Source: Bradyrhizobium sp. STM 3843 (GTDB lineage: Bacteria; Pseudomonadota; Alphaproteobacteria; Rhizobiales; Xanthobacteraceae). From it: DNA of 64,000 nt. The notes beneath the pieces are model-generated. The model did not search any database and was not told the origin of the DNA. It saw nothing but the letters and a program-made list of their open reading frames with translations. Location: the NCBI RefSeq assembly GCF_000239815.1, contig NZ_CAFK01000010.1, positions 42,952 through 106,951 on the forward strand, written 5' to 3'. A program made the position numbers and the translations under genes. Below are positions 1-9,275 of this stretch, piece by piece (the stretch's first letter is position 1; every line of letters begins with the position of its first letter).

Positions 1-483
1 ATCCTCGCGACCGGCTTCGATGCCGGATCCGGCGCCCTGATGCGGATCGACATCAGGGGGCGCGGCGGGCGCTCGCTGAAGGACGAGTGGAGCAGGGACA
101 TCCGCACCACGATGGGACTGCAGATCCACGGCTACCCCAATCTGTTTACGACCGCCGTGCCGCTGGCGCCATCGGCAGCGCTGTGCAACATGACAACCTG
201 CCTTCAGCAGCAGGTCGAATGGATCGACGATTGCATCAGATATGTTCGCGCGAACAGTCTCGCTGCGGTCGAGCCGACCAAGGAGACGCAGGATGCCTGG
301 GTCGCCCATCACGATGAGATTGCGAATGCGACGCTGATCGCGAAGACGAACTCCTGGTACCTAGGCTCGAACGTCAAAGGCAAGCCTCGCCGCGTGCTGT
401 CCTATTGCGGCGGCGTCGGCGCCTATCGCCAGAAATGCGATGAGGTCGCAGCGAGCGGCTACCAGGGTTTTGCCATGCGCTGA
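1..483 (+). CDS. Baeyer-Villiger-type flavin monooxygenase, C-terminal part (5' end outside window)
   Basis: The frame is open from the first base and ends at TGA 481-483, so only the last 160 residues are present. It opens with ILATGFDAGSGAL, the ATG-F-D motif of class B flavin monooxygenases. It continues with family landmarks: GLQIHGYPNLF, QVEWIDDCIRYVR, a W-x-x-H block, NSWYLGSNVKGKPRR and a final YCGGVGAYRQKC block. Enzymes of this family use FAD and NADPH to insert oxygen next to a ketone carbonyl and give an ester or lactone. The FAD and NADPH Rossmann motifs must lie upstream of the window. A serine hydrolase resembling an esterase begins 54 bases downstream on the same strand, which fits ketone-to-ester-to-acid catabolism. 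The substrate cannot be told from this part. Confidence 0.85.
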   Translation: MLATGFDAGSGALMRIDIRGRGGRSLKDEWSRDIRTTMGLQIHGYPNLFTTAVPLAPSAALCNMTTCLQQQVEWIDDCIRYVRANSLAAVEPTKETQDAWVAHHDEIANATLIAKTNSWYLGSNVKGKPRRVLSYCGGVGAYRQKCDEVAASGYQGFAMR

Positions 484-537
484 ACCATGCGACAGAGCCC
501 AATCAAAGCACAACATAATAAGCATCGGAGGAAGCAC

Positions 538-1731
538 ATGAGCATCGATCTTAGAGCGGCGGCAGACGCCGTTCTCAATGAGGTCGTGACATCCACGCCG
601 CGGGTTCCTGGTGTCGTCGCCATGGTGACGGATCGGAATCGCAACATCTACGAAGGTGCGGCCGGGCAACGTCGTCTGGACCAGCCGGCCAAGATGTCAA
701 CGGACAGCATCTTCGCGATCTTCTCTACGACAAAGGCCATCACCGCGACGGCCGTGTTGCAGCTCGTTGAAGAGGGCAAGCTCGATCTGGATGCACCTGC
801 CAGGCGCTACGCGCCTGAGATCGGCAAGCTCGAGGTCATCGAGGGCTTCGACAGCAAGGGCGAGCCCATCCTGCGCCCGCCGAGCCGGGACATCACCACG
901 CGCATGTTGATGACCCATAGCGCGGGTCTGAGCTACGACTTCATCAATCAGACCTATAACAGGCTCGCGGAGCAAAAGGGACAGCCCAGCGTCATCACGG
1001 CGACCAAGGCCTGCCTCATGACCCCGCTGCTGTTCGATCCGGGCGAGCGGTGGGAGTATGGCACCAATCTCGACTGGTGCGGGCAGATCGTCGAGGCCAT
1101 CACCGGTCGCCGGCTGGGCGAGGTGTTCAAGACCCGCATCTTCGAACCGCTCGGGATCAAGGACATGACGTTCGAGTTGAACGATGCGATGCGCGCCAGA
1201 CTGGCCGGCATCCACGCGCGCAACGCCGACGGCTCGCTGACGCCGATGGATTTTGAGCTGCCGGCCAAGCCTGAGGTGCATATGGGCGGTCATGGCCTCT
1301 ACGGCACGGTCGGCGACTACATGCGCTTCATCCGCATGTGGCTGAATGACGGAGCTGGCGAACATGGCCGCGTGCTGAAGGCCGAGACCGTGCGCATGGC
1401 GGAACAGAACCATCTGGGCGACAAGAAGGTGACCCCGATTACGGGCGTCATCACCTCGCTCTGCAACGATGCGGAGTTCTTCCCAGGCCAATCCAAGTCG
1501 TGGGCGCCGAGCTTCATGGTCAACGACGAAGAAGCTCCGACGGGACGCCCTGCTGGAGCGCTTGGTTGGGCCGGTCTTGCCAACCTGTTCTATTGGATCG
1601 ATCGGCGGAACGGCTTCGGCGGATTCTGGGCAACCCAGATCCTGCCGTTCGGTGATCCCACGTCGTTCATCGGCTACATGAACTTCGAGACGGCATTCTA
1701 CCAGAGCCTCAGGCACCGTATGGTCGGCTAA
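538..1731 (+). CDS. Serine hydrolase of the beta-lactamase / family VIII carboxylesterase type
   Basis: The protein has 397 residues from ATG 538, which follows GGAGGA at 527-532; an in-frame ATG at 487 lacks such a site. The penicillin-binding-type nucleophile motif S-x-x-K is S63-T-T-K66 and the second-motif tyrosine is in Y174-G-T-N. W344-A-G near the C-terminus resembles the third motif of family VIII esterases. There is no signal peptide, so a cytoplasmic esterase or lactonase is more likely than a secreted beta-lactamase. It lies 54 bases after the monooxygenase and probably shares its transcript, so it may hydrolyse the ester that enzyme makes. The family is clear; the substrate is inferred from context. 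Confidence 0.8.
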   Translation: MSIDLRAAADAVLNEVVTSTPRVPGVVAMVTDRNRNIYEGAAGQRRLDQPAKMSTDSIFAIFSTTKAITATAVLQLVEEGKLDLDAPARRYAPEIGKLEVIEGFDSKGEPILRPPSRDITTRMLMTHSAGLSYDFINQTYNRLAEQKGQPSVITATKACLMTPLLFDPGERWEYGTNLDWCGQIVEAITGRRLGEVFKTRIFEPLGIKDMTFELNDAMRARLAGIHARNADGSLTPMDFELPAKPEVHMGGHGLYGTVGDYMRFIRMWLNDGAGEHGRVLKAETVRMAEQNHLGDKKVTPITGVITSLCNDAEFFPGQSKSWAPSFMVNDEEAPTGRPAGALGWAGLANLFYWIDRRNGFGGFWATQILPFGDPTSFIGYMNFETAFYQSLRHRMVG

Positions 1732-1936
1732 CGGGGATCATGCGCCTGGCTGGTCATCAACAGTTGGGTTCGCATCGCGAACTCAACTGACATCCTCGAC
1801 GTCGAATCGGCAACTAGCTGACCCCAGGACTTTTCGATCCTGAAGGTCAGGGACCGCAAGGTCATGGACACCAGCAAGCGTTTTCAGGTGCCGGCGGCAC
1901 CCGGCCTCTGCCAGGACGGGCCGTAGCGCGCGTGGC

Positions 1937-2033
1937 GATGCGCACTTGCGCATCTGACAATATCGAGATTCCGGGTTCAGCCCTCCGCGCAAAATGGCTT
2001 TGCCATTTTGTCGCGCGGGCTGACCCGGAATGA
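1937..2033. repeat. Palindromic intergenic repeat with two hairpins
   Basis: A first stem pairs 1937-1943 with 1948-1954 (GATGCGC/GCGCATC). A second, longer palindrome runs from about 1968 to 2031, with outer arms ATTCCGGGTTCAGCCC and CGGGCTGACCCGGAAT and an inner perfect AAAATGGC/GCCATTTT. Such two-part elements recall REP/BIME-like repeats of rhizobial genomes. It fills most of the gap between the esterase and the TetR gene; the rest of 1732-2064 shows no supported gene. Confidence 0.6.
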
Positions 2034-2064
2034 CGGCTCTTGTGACGCAGCAAGTGGTGCCCGG

Positions 2065-2688
2065 TCACGACGGCTTGCTTCTCCTCGTCCGCGATTGCGG
2101 CGCTTTTGGCCAATGGTGAAGAGCCACGTCCGCGACCCCCTGCAGCTCGCTGCGCGTGGCCCCGCCGGCCGCCAGCACGGCCATTCCGTAGATCAGCGCC
2201 GAGAGATAGCGCGCGAGGTCCGCGGGATCGTCATCACCCGGCAGGTCGTGCTCTTTCGCCGCGCGCTGAAGCCGGCGGCGGATCGCTGCTTCGCCGCGAT
2301 GGCGTCGCGAAGCCAGATCGCGGCGGACGGCTTCCGATTCCACTCCGCAGGCAAGCGCACCCTGAACGCCGAGGCAGCCAGGCGGATTCTGCTTGTCGCC
2401 ATGGAGCTCGACTGGGCCGGTCATCCAGAGGCGCACTGCTTCGAGCGATGTCGCGGCCTGGTCGGCCGCTGTTCTATAGGCGCCGGCCTTCGCCTCGTAG
2501 CGGTCCATCACGCGCTGAAACAGGCCTTCCTTGTTGCCGAACGCCGCGTAGAGGCTGGCGCGGGTAATGCCGAGGGCGTCAGTCAGGTCTGACATCGACG
2601 TTCCCTCATAGCCGCGCCGCCAGAACAGGCCGAGTGCGCGCTCGACAGCCTGATCCAGGTCGAATTCACGGGGTCGTCCGGCACTCAT
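2065..2688 (-). CDS. TetR/AcrR-family transcriptional regulator
   Basis: The protein has 207 residues. Its N-terminus is a TetR helix-turn-helix: GRPREFDLDQAVERALGLFW, then RGYEGTSMSDLTDALGIT and ASLYAAFGNKEGLF at about residues 25-58. The C-terminal half is a ligand-binding domain of the kind that follows the RPREFD start. It is transcribed away from the alpha/beta hydrolase at 2792. The shared 103-base gap carries a 24-base near-palindrome (2727-2750), so it probably represses itself and the hydrolase. The inducer cannot be inferred. Confidence 0.85.
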   Translation of the reverse strand: MSAGRPREFDLDQAVERALGLFWRRGYEGTSMSDLTDALGITRASLYAAFGNKEGLFQRVMDRYEAKAGAYRTAADQAATSLEAVRLWMTGPVELHGDKQNPPGCLGVQGALACGVESEAVRRDLASRRHRGEAAIRRRLQRAAKEHDLPGDDDPADLARYLSALIYGMAVLAAGGATRSELQGVADVALHHWPKAPQSRTRRSKPS

Positions 2689-2726
2689 GATACACCCTCA
2701 TGCGTCATTTTACCTTTGGCTTGCTT

Positions 2727-2750
2727 ATTATAGATCGATCGTTCTATAAT
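2727..2750. promoter_or_regulatory. Probable TetR operator in the divergent promoter
   Basis: ATTATAGATCGA is followed by TCGTTCTATAAT; 10 of 12 half-site positions are symmetric. It lies 38 bases before the TetR start and 41 bases before the hydrolase start, where a shared operator would be expected. That the adjacent TetR binds it is inference. Confidence 0.55.
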
Positions 2751-2791
2751 CGGTCGCATTGCTAGCCAAACAAAGATGATAGGGGGCGCCG

Positions 2792-3703
2792 GTGCGCGCA
2801 AGATGCCTTGCAATTCTTCTCATGCTGCTGGCTCCTGCAGCCCGCGCCGAGGTCGGGTCGTTCCCTTCCAGCTTCAAGACCAGAACGATCGCTGCGAACG
2901 GGGCCCAGATCCATGTTCGGGTCGGCGGTCAGGGACCCGCCGTCATCCTGATCCATGGCTTCGGCGACACCGGCGACATGTGGGCCAAGCTCGGGGCAGA
3001 GCTGGTGCGCGATCACACCGTGGTCGTGCCGGACCTGCGGGGCATGGGCCTCTCGGACAAGCCCGACAGCGGCTACGACAAATGGACCCAGGCGGCTGAC
3101 ATGCGGGCCGTCTTGCAGGCGCTCGGCATCGACAAGGCTTTCGTGGTCGGACACGATATCGGAACCATGGTGGCCTATGCCTACGCGGCGCGGTATCGCG
3201 ACCTGACGGAGAAGCTCGTCGTCATGGATGCTCCGGTGCCCGGCGTGCCGCCGTGGGACGAGATCGTGCGCAGCCCGCAGCTCTGGCACTTTGATTTCGG
3301 CGGCCCCGATATGGAACGGCTGGTCAAGGGCCGCGAGCGCATCTACCTCGACCGTTTCTGGAATGAGTTCGCGGGCACGCCTTCGAAGGTCGGGGAGGCG
3401 ACACGCAGGCATTATGCCGAACTCTATGCGCGACCGGGCGCCATGCATGCCGCGTTCGCCCAGTTCAGGGCGATCCGCACCGACGCGGAGGACAACAAGA
3501 AGGCGATCGCGACAAAGCTGACCATTCCGGTGCTTGCCGTCGGAGGTCAGAAATCCTTTGGCGCGATGGAAGCGGTGGTGATGCGCAACGCCGCCACGGA
3601 TGTCACCGAAGTGGTCATCCCCGACGCCGGACATTGGCTGATGGAAGAGCAGCCGGAGGCGACCATCAAGACGATACGCCAATTTCTTGATGGCGTGAAA
3701 TAG
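2792..3703 (+). CDS. Exported alpha/beta hydrolase (epoxide hydrolase / haloacid dehalogenase-like)
   Basis: The protein has 303 residues and starts at GTG 2792 behind an AGGGGGC site. A signal peptide of about 19 residues ends in PAARA. The alpha/beta-hydrolase core includes the oxyanion motif HGFGDTGDMW, the DLRGMGLSDKP strand and a nucleophile elbow VGHDIG in which the nucleophile is Asp122, not Ser. The catalytic His is H281 in DAGHWLMEEQP. An Asp nucleophile is typical of epoxide hydrolases and fluoroacetate or haloalkane dehalogenases. Its divergent position to a TetR gene suggests substrate-induced expression. Confidence 0.8.
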   Translation: MRARCLAILLMLLAPAARAEVGSFPSSFKTRTIAANGAQIHVRVGGQGPAVILIHGFGDTGDMWAKLGAELVRDHTVVVPDLRGMGLSDKPDSGYDKWTQAADMRAVLQALGIDKAFVVGHDIGTMVAYAYAARYRDLTEKLVVMDAPVPGVPPWDEIVRSPQLWHFDFGGPDMERLVKGRERIYLDRFWNEFAGTPSKVGEATRRHYAELYARPGAMHAAFAQFRAIRTDAEDNKKAIATKLTIPVLAVGGQKSFGAMEAVVMRNAATDVTEVVIPDAGHWLMEEQPEATIKTIRQFLDGVK

Positions 3704-3822
3704 CAGGACGCGGGAGCGGGGGCGCACCATCATACTGAAGCGGCCGCGGCGCCCTCTGAAGGGGCGTCGCGCTGCCCGTCTTCGGATCTCGCGGCAGGAC
3801 CTCAGGTGCTCATAGGCCGCCG

Positions 3823-4386
3823 CTAAAACCGCGTCACGATCTCTGACAGCACCGGGCGCGGGCGATCCTCGCTCGGCTTGGTCGGGGTGCCGATATGGAT
3901 CATGCCGGCGAGCTTCTCCTCAGGTTTCAGCCCGAGGCGATCGAGCACGTCGCGATCGAAGCAGAACCAGCCGGTGAGCCAGGCCGCGCCGTAGCCGAGC
4001 GCGGTGGCCGCTGTGACGATGTTCATCGCGCTCGCGCCCGCCGACAGCTCCTGCTCGAACGGCGGCACCTTCGGATGTGGCTTGGTGATGCTGACCAGGC
4101 CGATCACCAGCGGCGCATCGGTCAATCGCTTCTTCTCTGCTTCGATGTCGGCCTCAGTGGCTTGCGGGTTCTTGCCGGCAAACACCTGGGCGATGATCTC
4201 GCCGGCGCGCTGACGCGCATCGCCCTCGAAGATGATGAAGCGCCAGGGGGCGAGCTTGCCGTGATCGGGCACGCGGGCGCCGATGGTCAGGATGGTCTCG
4301 AGCTCGGCGGGCGAGGGGCCGGGGCCGGTCATCTCGCGCGGCTTGACCGAGCGGCGGGTTTTCAGGAGTTCAATGGTGTCGGGCAC
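3823..4386 (-). CDS. Nitroreductase family protein (YdjA-like)
   Basis: The protein has 187 residues, the usual size for the small YdjA-type FMN nitroreductases. Family features are the N-terminal LLKTRRSVKPREM, the FMN-contact region ARVPDHGKLAPWRFI, and the C-terminal ATALGYGAAWLTGWF and GMIHIGTPT blocks. Members are homodimeric and reduce nitro or quinone compounds with NAD(P)H, though the physiological substrate is usually unknown. It is a single gene, convergent with the hydrolase at 2792. Confidence 0.85.
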   Translation of the reverse strand: MPDTIELLKTRRSVKPREMTGPGPSPAELETILTIGARVPDHGKLAPWRFIIFEGDARQRAGEIIAQVFAGKNPQATEADIEAEKKRLTDAPLVIGLVSITKPHPKVPPFEQELSAGASAMNIVTAATALGYGAAWLTGWFCFDRDVLDRLGLKPEEKLAGMIHIGTPTKPSEDRPRPVLSEIVTRF

Positions 4387-4615
4387 TATGGGTTCTCGGT
4401 AGCTGATGGATGGCCCTTAGATAACATGCGGATCGGCCCGCAACGAGGGCGCGCCCAGGCCGTTTTGATCGGTTCTACAGGCACCGGTTCTACGGCAAAG
4501 GCTCAGTGCGCCTGCGGCGATCTGCCCGGACATGACTGGCGGTGACGATTGTCCAGGTTCGGGCGGATCGGTAAAAGGGCTCAGCTGATTTTGGCGCGGG
4601 GCCGAACAGATTGGC

Positions 4616-5536
4616 GTGCGCATGACCGAACCGGTGCTGACACCGTCACCTGATGCGATCGCCCGGTTGCGCGGCCATTCCGGCTTTCCGGCGGCGATGC
4701 GCGCCTCTGCGCACAGTTCGGTGGCACTTTATCGCAGCGGCCGCGTCCTCAATGCGCTCCTCAGCGACCGCGCCCGCGCGCTGTTTTCATATTTCGCACT
4801 CTATCTGCATTTCGACGGCGAGCGCGATGGAGAGCCTGGGCTGACCGCAGGCGCCATGAAGGAGATGTGCGTCAGGCTCGGTCTGTGCAGCCGTGGCCGT
4901 TGCGAGGCGATGCTGGGCCTGATGCGCGCGGTCGGTTTTCTGGCGGCCGCGCCAAACACGGATCGGCGTCGCCGTCCTCTCGTTCCCACCGAAAAGCTGA
5001 TGATGCTGCACCGGGAGCGCTGGGGTGGCCAATTCGACGCCATGAGCCGGGTGATCCCCGCCGCGGTCGCTTATCGGGCCGCGCTCAACGACCCGGCCTT
5101 TCTCAAGACCTTCGTGCTCGAACTCGGCCGCCGATTTTATGCTGGCCTGCGCGTCCTCGACAGTGCGCCTGATCTTGCGATGTTCGCCGAGCGCAATGCC
5201 GGAATGATGATCCTGTTCAGCCTGGCGCTGTCCGGGTCTGCAGACGAGGGGTTTCCTCCGGCCGAACCGGTGCCGCTCTCGATCAACGGACTTGCAACGC
5301 GGTTTTCGGTGTCCCGCAAACACGTGCTGACCGTGCTGCGCGATGCGGAAGCGCAGGGACTGCTCCTGCGCGGGGGCCGAGCCAATGACGAGATCACCAT
5401 CCTGCCCCGCGGGCGGGAGGCGCTGGGAGGCATGCTGGCGAGCATGTTCCTCTACCTCTCCGACTGCGCGGAGGTGGCGCTGCAAGCCCGGCCGGCGGCT
5501 GCGGACCATGCCGCAGCCGCCACGCGGATGGCTTGA
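4616..5536 (+). CDS. Conserved hypothetical protein with a C-terminal winged-helix motif
   Basis: The protein has 306 residues from GTG 4616, with an alternative ATG at 4622. No enzyme family is recognised. The segment LSINGLATRFSVSRKHVLTV at about residues 222-241, followed by LRDAEAQGLLLRGG and a basic wing, looks like a winged helix-turn-helix. An earlier helical stretch around residues 80-115 could be a second one. There is no signal peptide or membrane segment. It ends 4 bases before the thrS stop codon on the other strand. It may be a DNA-binding regulator; function is unknown. Confidence 0.6.
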   Translation: MRMTEPVLTPSPDAIARLRGHSGFPAAMRASAHSSVALYRSGRVLNALLSDRARALFSYFALYLHFDGERDGEPGLTAGAMKEMCVRLGLCSRGRCEAMLGLMRAVGFLAAAPNTDRRRRPLVPTEKLMMLHRERWGGQFDAMSRVIPAAVAYRAALNDPAFLKTFVLELGRRFYAGLRVLDSAPDLAMFAERNAGMMILFSLALSGSADEGFPPAEPVPLSINGLATRFSVSRKHVLTVLRDAEAQGLLLRGGRANDEITILPRGREALGGMLASMFLYLSDCAEVALQARPAAADHAAAATRMA

Positions 5537-5540
5537 TCGG

Positions 5541-7676
5541 TCAGGCCGCGTCGCGCTGGCGGCGCCGCACATCCGGCGGCGTCGCCTCGTCGACCAACGC
5601 GGCGATGGCCTCCGCCGTCGGCATCACTTTCTGGCCGTCGCTGCCGAGCCGGCGCACCGAGACCGAATGCGTCTCGGCCTCCTTTTTGCCGACGACGAGA
5701 AGGGCAGGGATCTTCTGCAGCGAGTGCTCGCGGACCTTGTAGTTGATCTTCTCGTTGCGCAGGTCGATCTCGGCCCGCAGGCCCGCGCGCCGCGCCGCCG
5801 CCAGCACCTGCTTGGCGTATTCGTCGCCTTCGGAGGTGATGGTGGTGACCACGACCTGCGTCGGCGCCAGCCACAGCGGGAAGCTGCCGGCATAGTGCTC
5901 GATCAGGATGCCGATGAAGCGCTCCATCGAGCCGCAGATCGCCCGGTGCACCATGACCGGTGGCTTCTTGGCGCCGTCGGCATCGATGTAGAACGCACCG
6001 AACCGCTCCGGCAGGTTGAAGTCCACCTGCGTGGTGCCGCATTGCCAGTCGCGGCCGATGGCGTCGCGCAGCACATATTCGAACTTCGGCCCGTAGAACG
6101 CGCCTTCGCCCGGGTTGATCTCGGTCTTGATGTTGTTGCGCTGGGTCTTGATCTCCTGCAGCACCGTGGCCATCACGCGCTCGGCATGATCCCACATCTC
6201 GTCGGTGCCGACGCGCTTGTCCGGCCGGGTCGAGAGCTTCACGGTCAGCTCGCCCTCGAAGCCGAAATCGGCGTAGGTCGACAGGATCAGGTCGTTGATC
6301 TTCAGGCACTCGTCGGCCAACTGCTCCTCGGTGCAGAAGATGTGGGCGTCGTCCTGGGTGAAGCCGCGCACGCGCATCAGGCCGTGCATGGCGCCCGAGG
6401 CCTCGTAGCGATGGACCACGCCGAACTCCGCGAGCCGCAACGGCAGGTCGCGATAGCTCTTCAGGCCGTGCTTGAAGATCTGCACATGGCCGGGACAGTT
6501 CATCGGCTTCAGCGCAAACCAGCGCTTGTCCTCGGCCTCGTCGCCGGCCGACTGGGCCGCGAACATGTTCTCGCGATACCAATTCCAGTGGCCCGAGGTT
6601 TCCCACAGCGACTTGTCGAGGATCTGCGGCGCGTTGACCTCGCTGTAGTCGCCGGCGAGCCGCCGACGCATATAGGCGATCAGCGCCTGGAAGATGCTCC
6701 AGCCTTTCGGATGCCAGAACACCACGCCCGGGCCTTCCTCCTGGAAGTGGAACAGGTCGAGCTCGCGGCCGAGCTTGCGATGGTCGCGCTTCTCGGCCTC
6801 CTCGATCTGCTTGAGGTAAGCGTCGAGCTGCTCCTGCTTGGCGAAGGCGGTGCCGTAGATCCGGGTCAGCATCGGATTGTTGGAATCGCCGCGCCAATAG
6901 GCGCCCGCCACCTTCATCAGCTTGAAGGCGTTGCCGATCTTGCCGGTCGAGGTCATGTGTGGGCCGCGGCAGAGATCGAACCACTCGCCCTGGAAATAGA
7001 TCTTGATCGGCTCGTTGCCGGGAATGGCGTCGACCAGCTCGACCTTGAATGCTTCGCCCTTGTCGCGGAACACCTGCTTGGTCTTCTCGCGATCCCACAC
7101 CTCCTTGGTGAAGGCTTTGTCGCGGCCGATGATCTCGCGCATCTTCTTCTCGATCGCGGCGAAATCCTCCGGGGTGAACGGCTCGTTGCGGAAGAAGTCG
7201 TAGTAGAAGCCGTTCTCGATCACCGGGCCGATGGTGACCTGGGTGCCTGGCCACAGCGACTGCACCGCTTCGGCGAGCACATGCGCGCAGTCATGCCGAA
7301 TCAATTCCAGCGCGCGCGGATCGTCGCGGTCGACCAGCTCGAGCCGGGCATCCTGTCCAATGGGATCGTTGAGGTCGGCCAGCGTGCCGTCGAGCGCCAT
7401 CGCCACGGTGCGCTTGGCGAGCGAGGGTGAGATGCCCTTGGCGATCTCGAACCCGGTGGTATTCTTCGGATAATCGCGCTTGGCGCCGTCCGGAAAGGTG
7501 ATGATGATCTTCTGCACTGGTTCGGCCGGCTTCAGATTGCTGAGGCTGTATTGAAAACCGGATTCGGATTTGGGCTGATCGGACTTCAACGAGTCGGACT
7601 TCAACGAGTCGGACTTGGACGGGTCGGACTTGGACGGGTCGGACTTGGACGGGTCAGGCTTGGACTGGTCAGGCAT
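5541..7676 (-). CDS. thrS: Threonine--tRNA ligase with repetitive N-terminal extension
   Basis: The protein has 711 residues and charges tRNA-Thr in the cytoplasm. Domains in order are a charged tail (1-53), TGS (about 54-115), the editing domain with HDCAH, the class II catalytic core and the C-terminal anticodon-binding domain. Zinc ligands are C394 (NCPGH), H445 (DDAHIF) and H577 ([11 protein letters not shown]), spaced as in E. coli ThrRS. Motif 2 is in [14 protein letters not shown] and motif 3 in [16 protein letters not shown]. The start at 7676 is behind ACGGAGAACACC; a longer frame to 7799 has no better site. The protein is about 70 residues longer than the E. coli enzyme, mostly because of tandem [10 protein letters not shown] units that replace the usual short N-terminus. 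Confidence 0.97.
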   Translation of the reverse strand: MPDQSKPDPSKSDPSKSDPSKSDSLKSDSLKSDQPKSESGFQYSLSNLKPAEPVQKIIITFPDGAKRDYPKNTTGFEIAKGISPSLAKRTVAMALDGTLADLNDPIGQDARLELVDRDDPRALELIRHDCAHVLAEAVQSLWPGTQVTIGPVIENGFYYDFFRNEPFTPEDFAAIEKKMREIIGRDKAFTKEVWDREKTKQVFRDKGEAFKVELVDAIPGNEPIKIYFQGEWFDLCRGPHMTSTGKIGNAFKLMKVAGAYWRGDSNNPMLTRIYGTAFAKQEQLDAYLKQIEEAEKRDHRKLGRELDLFHFQEEGPGVVFWHPKGWSIFQALIAYMRRRLAGDYSEVNAPQILDKSLWETSGHWNWYRENMFAAQSAGDEAEDKRWFALKPMNCPGHVQIFKHGLKSYRDLPLRLAEFGVVHRYEASGAMHGLMRVRGFTQDDAHIFCTEEQLADECLKINDLILSTYADFGFEGELTVKLSTRPDKRVGTDEMWDHAERVMATVLQEIKTQRNNIKTEINPGEGAFYGPKFEYVLRDAIGRDWQCGTTQVDFNLPERFGAFYIDADGAKKPPVMVHRAICGSMERFIGILIEHYAGSFPLWLAPTQVVVTTITSEGDEYAKQVLAAARRAGLRAEIDLRNEKINYKVREHSLQKIPALLVVGKKEAETHSVSVRRLGSDGQKVMPTAEAIAALVDEATPPDVRRRQRDAA
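7581..7670. repeat. Six tandem 15-base units inside the 5' end of thrS
   Basis: On the + strand there are two copies of GGACTTCAACGAGTC, three of GGACTTGGACGGGTC and one diverged AGGCTTGGACTGGTC, exactly head to tail. They encode the D-[PS]-[SL]-K-S pentapeptides at the ThrRS N-terminus. The 15-base unit keeps the frame, so copy number could vary without breaking the gene. Confidence 0.9.
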
Positions 7677-7897
7677 GGTGTTCTCCGTAAGCTCACTCCT
7701 GCGAACGAGCGCAGGTAAGCGGAACAAGCGATATAGCAGGGGAATCGGAGGCTGCAACCGGGCTCGCGACGGAAACCGGGCAGTTCCTGCCGGGATCAAC
7801 CTGCCAGCCTTGCGGCGAGGGTGCGGTGTGATACAACCGAAACATTTGGGGCTTGCGCTGTTTTCCGATGTTTGTGCTCTGTAATCGTGCGGGTCGG

Positions 7898-9175
7898 ATG
7901 ATCCAGCGCCTCATCCTGCTCGCGGCGCTCGCTTTGGCATGCGCGCCTGCAGGTGCCGCGCCGGCCCAGCGCTTTGCCGACCATACGCCGCCGATCGCGT
8001 TCTACGTGGTCAAGGGACCGCCCGGTGTCTGCGGCGAAGGTTGTGACAGCTGGATCGCGGCAGAGGGAAAGATCGACAGCCTCGCCGCAGCCCGCTTTCG
8101 CAAATTCGTCAAGCAGGTCGGTGATCGCGGGCTGCCGATCTATTTCAACTCGCCCGGCGGCAATCTCGAGCAGGGGCTCGCGATCGGCAACATCCTGCGG
8201 GAAACGAAGGCCATTGCGCGAGTGGGGCGCACCGTGGTCCGCGAATGCGGCTTCGAGGCCCAGGATGGCGAGGCCTGCGTTAAGCTCAAGCAGTCCGGCC
8301 GCGAGCTGACGGGAGAGCTTTGGACCCGAGGGGCGATGTGCAACTCCGCGTGCCCCTATCTGATCCTGGGCGCGCCCACGCGCGAGATCGCGCCGGATAC
8401 GCTGCTGGCTGTGCACTCGCCGCGGGTGATCCTGAATTTCAGCAGCGGCGCGCCGCCGGCGGAGGTGCGGATGCAGGCGCTGCAACAGGCGAATGCACGT
8501 GCTGACCGTCTGGTGCTGGACTATCTGAAGCGAATGGGCGTCGACCCGGGCCTGCTCAGCGTGTCGCGCTCGGTGCGGTTCGAGGATCTGCATGTCCTCA
8601 GCCGCGAGGAGATCGCCAAATTCGGCGTCGACCGGCGCGAGCAAATAGAGACGCCCTGGACATTCGAGTACGCCAGCCGCGGCTTCGTCTATAAGACGGT
8701 GATGACGCGCAAGCCGGGCGAGACCTCGTTCCGTACCACGCGATTTCAGCTGGTCTGCTTCGATGCCGACCGCTTCGAGCTGGATTTCCAGCGGCCCGCA
8801 CCGGCAGCATCCGGATCCACCTCGGTGGCCATCACCAACGGAACCGACCGGCTCAACTTCCTGTATCCGCCGCGCAAGGGGCACGACGCGAAGGGACGTG
8901 ACGCTAAGGGGCTTGGCGACAAGGACCCTGGCGAGGAGACGTGGGGCATGGGCGTGACCGGACCACGGCTCCGCGCGCTCGCATCCAGCACCGGTCCCGA
9001 ACTGAACGAGGGTGAGCTGCGTGCCGGCAGCTGGCAATTCGCGTCCTCCCGGCTTTCCACCGAGGGTCTGCAGGCGGCACTGCAGCGGCTGCTTTCCGGC
9101 TGCCCGCAGCCCAAGCGCACCTCAGTGACGTCGTCATCGGCCGAGCGCGAGCAGGTGGTCGGCGCGGCGAGGTGA
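7898..9175 (+). CDS. Periplasmic ClpP/crotonase-fold protein (COG3904-like)
   Basis: The protein has 425 residues. The start at ATG 7898 directly opens a signal peptide ([20 protein letters not shown]); in-frame codons at 7853 and 7868 are alternatives. S85-P-G-G-N, followed by a helix ([13 protein letters not shown]), matches the oxyanion-loop region of ClpP-like folds. CNS150ACPYLILGA matches the nucleophile helix, with S150 at the ClpP serine position. The C-terminal 200 residues hold no recognised domain and are rich in charged linkers near 325-345. It is divergent from thrS. It is related to the protein at 16788. Whether it is an active protease is unknown. Confidence 0.6.
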   Translation: MIQRLILLAALALACAPAGAAPAQRFADHTPPIAFYVVKGPPGVCGEGCDSWIAAEGKIDSLAAARFRKFVKQVGDRGLPIYFNSPGGNLEQGLAIGNILRETKAIARVGRTVVRECGFEAQDGEACVKLKQSGRELTGELWTRGAMCNSACPYLILGAPTREIAPDTLLAVHSPRVILNFSSGAPPAEVRMQALQQANARADRLVLDYLKRMGVDPGLLSVSRSVRFEDLHVLSREEIAKFGVDRREQIETPWTFEYASRGFVYKTVMTRKPGETSFRTTRFQLVCFDADRFELDFQRPAPAASGSTSVAITNGTDRLNFLYPPRKGHDAKGRDAKGLGDKDPGEETWGMGVTGPRLRALASSTGPELNEGELRAGSWQFASSRLSTEGLQAALQRLLSGCPQPKRTSVTSSSAEREQVVGAAR

Positions 9176-9235
9176 GCTACGCGTCGAGCCAGATATCTGC
9201 TGCGGTGAACAGATGTCATGCTCAACATGATAATG

Positions 9236-9255
9236 TTTCATGCAGATGCATGAAA
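9236..9255. promoter_or_regulatory. Perfect inverted repeat upstream of the MFS gene
   Basis: TTTCATGCA-GA-TGCATGAAA is a perfect palindrome with 9-base arms, ending 20 bases before the chosen MFS start. A GATAAT lies at 9228-9233 just upstream and could be a -10 element, placing the repeat over the transcript start. It looks like an operator; no regulator gene is adjacent. Confidence 0.45.
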
Positions 9256-9275
9256 ATTTCTGGTATAAAGCCATT

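Noticed and set aside
4417..4615. Small frames upstream of the winged-helix gene
   Set aside because: None has a ribosome-binding site or plausible composition.
5343..7430. Long open frame antisense to thrS
   Set aside because: The thrS frame carries every catalytic motif; the antisense frame gives Leu/Arg/Gly/His-rich sequence typical of high-GC shadow frames.
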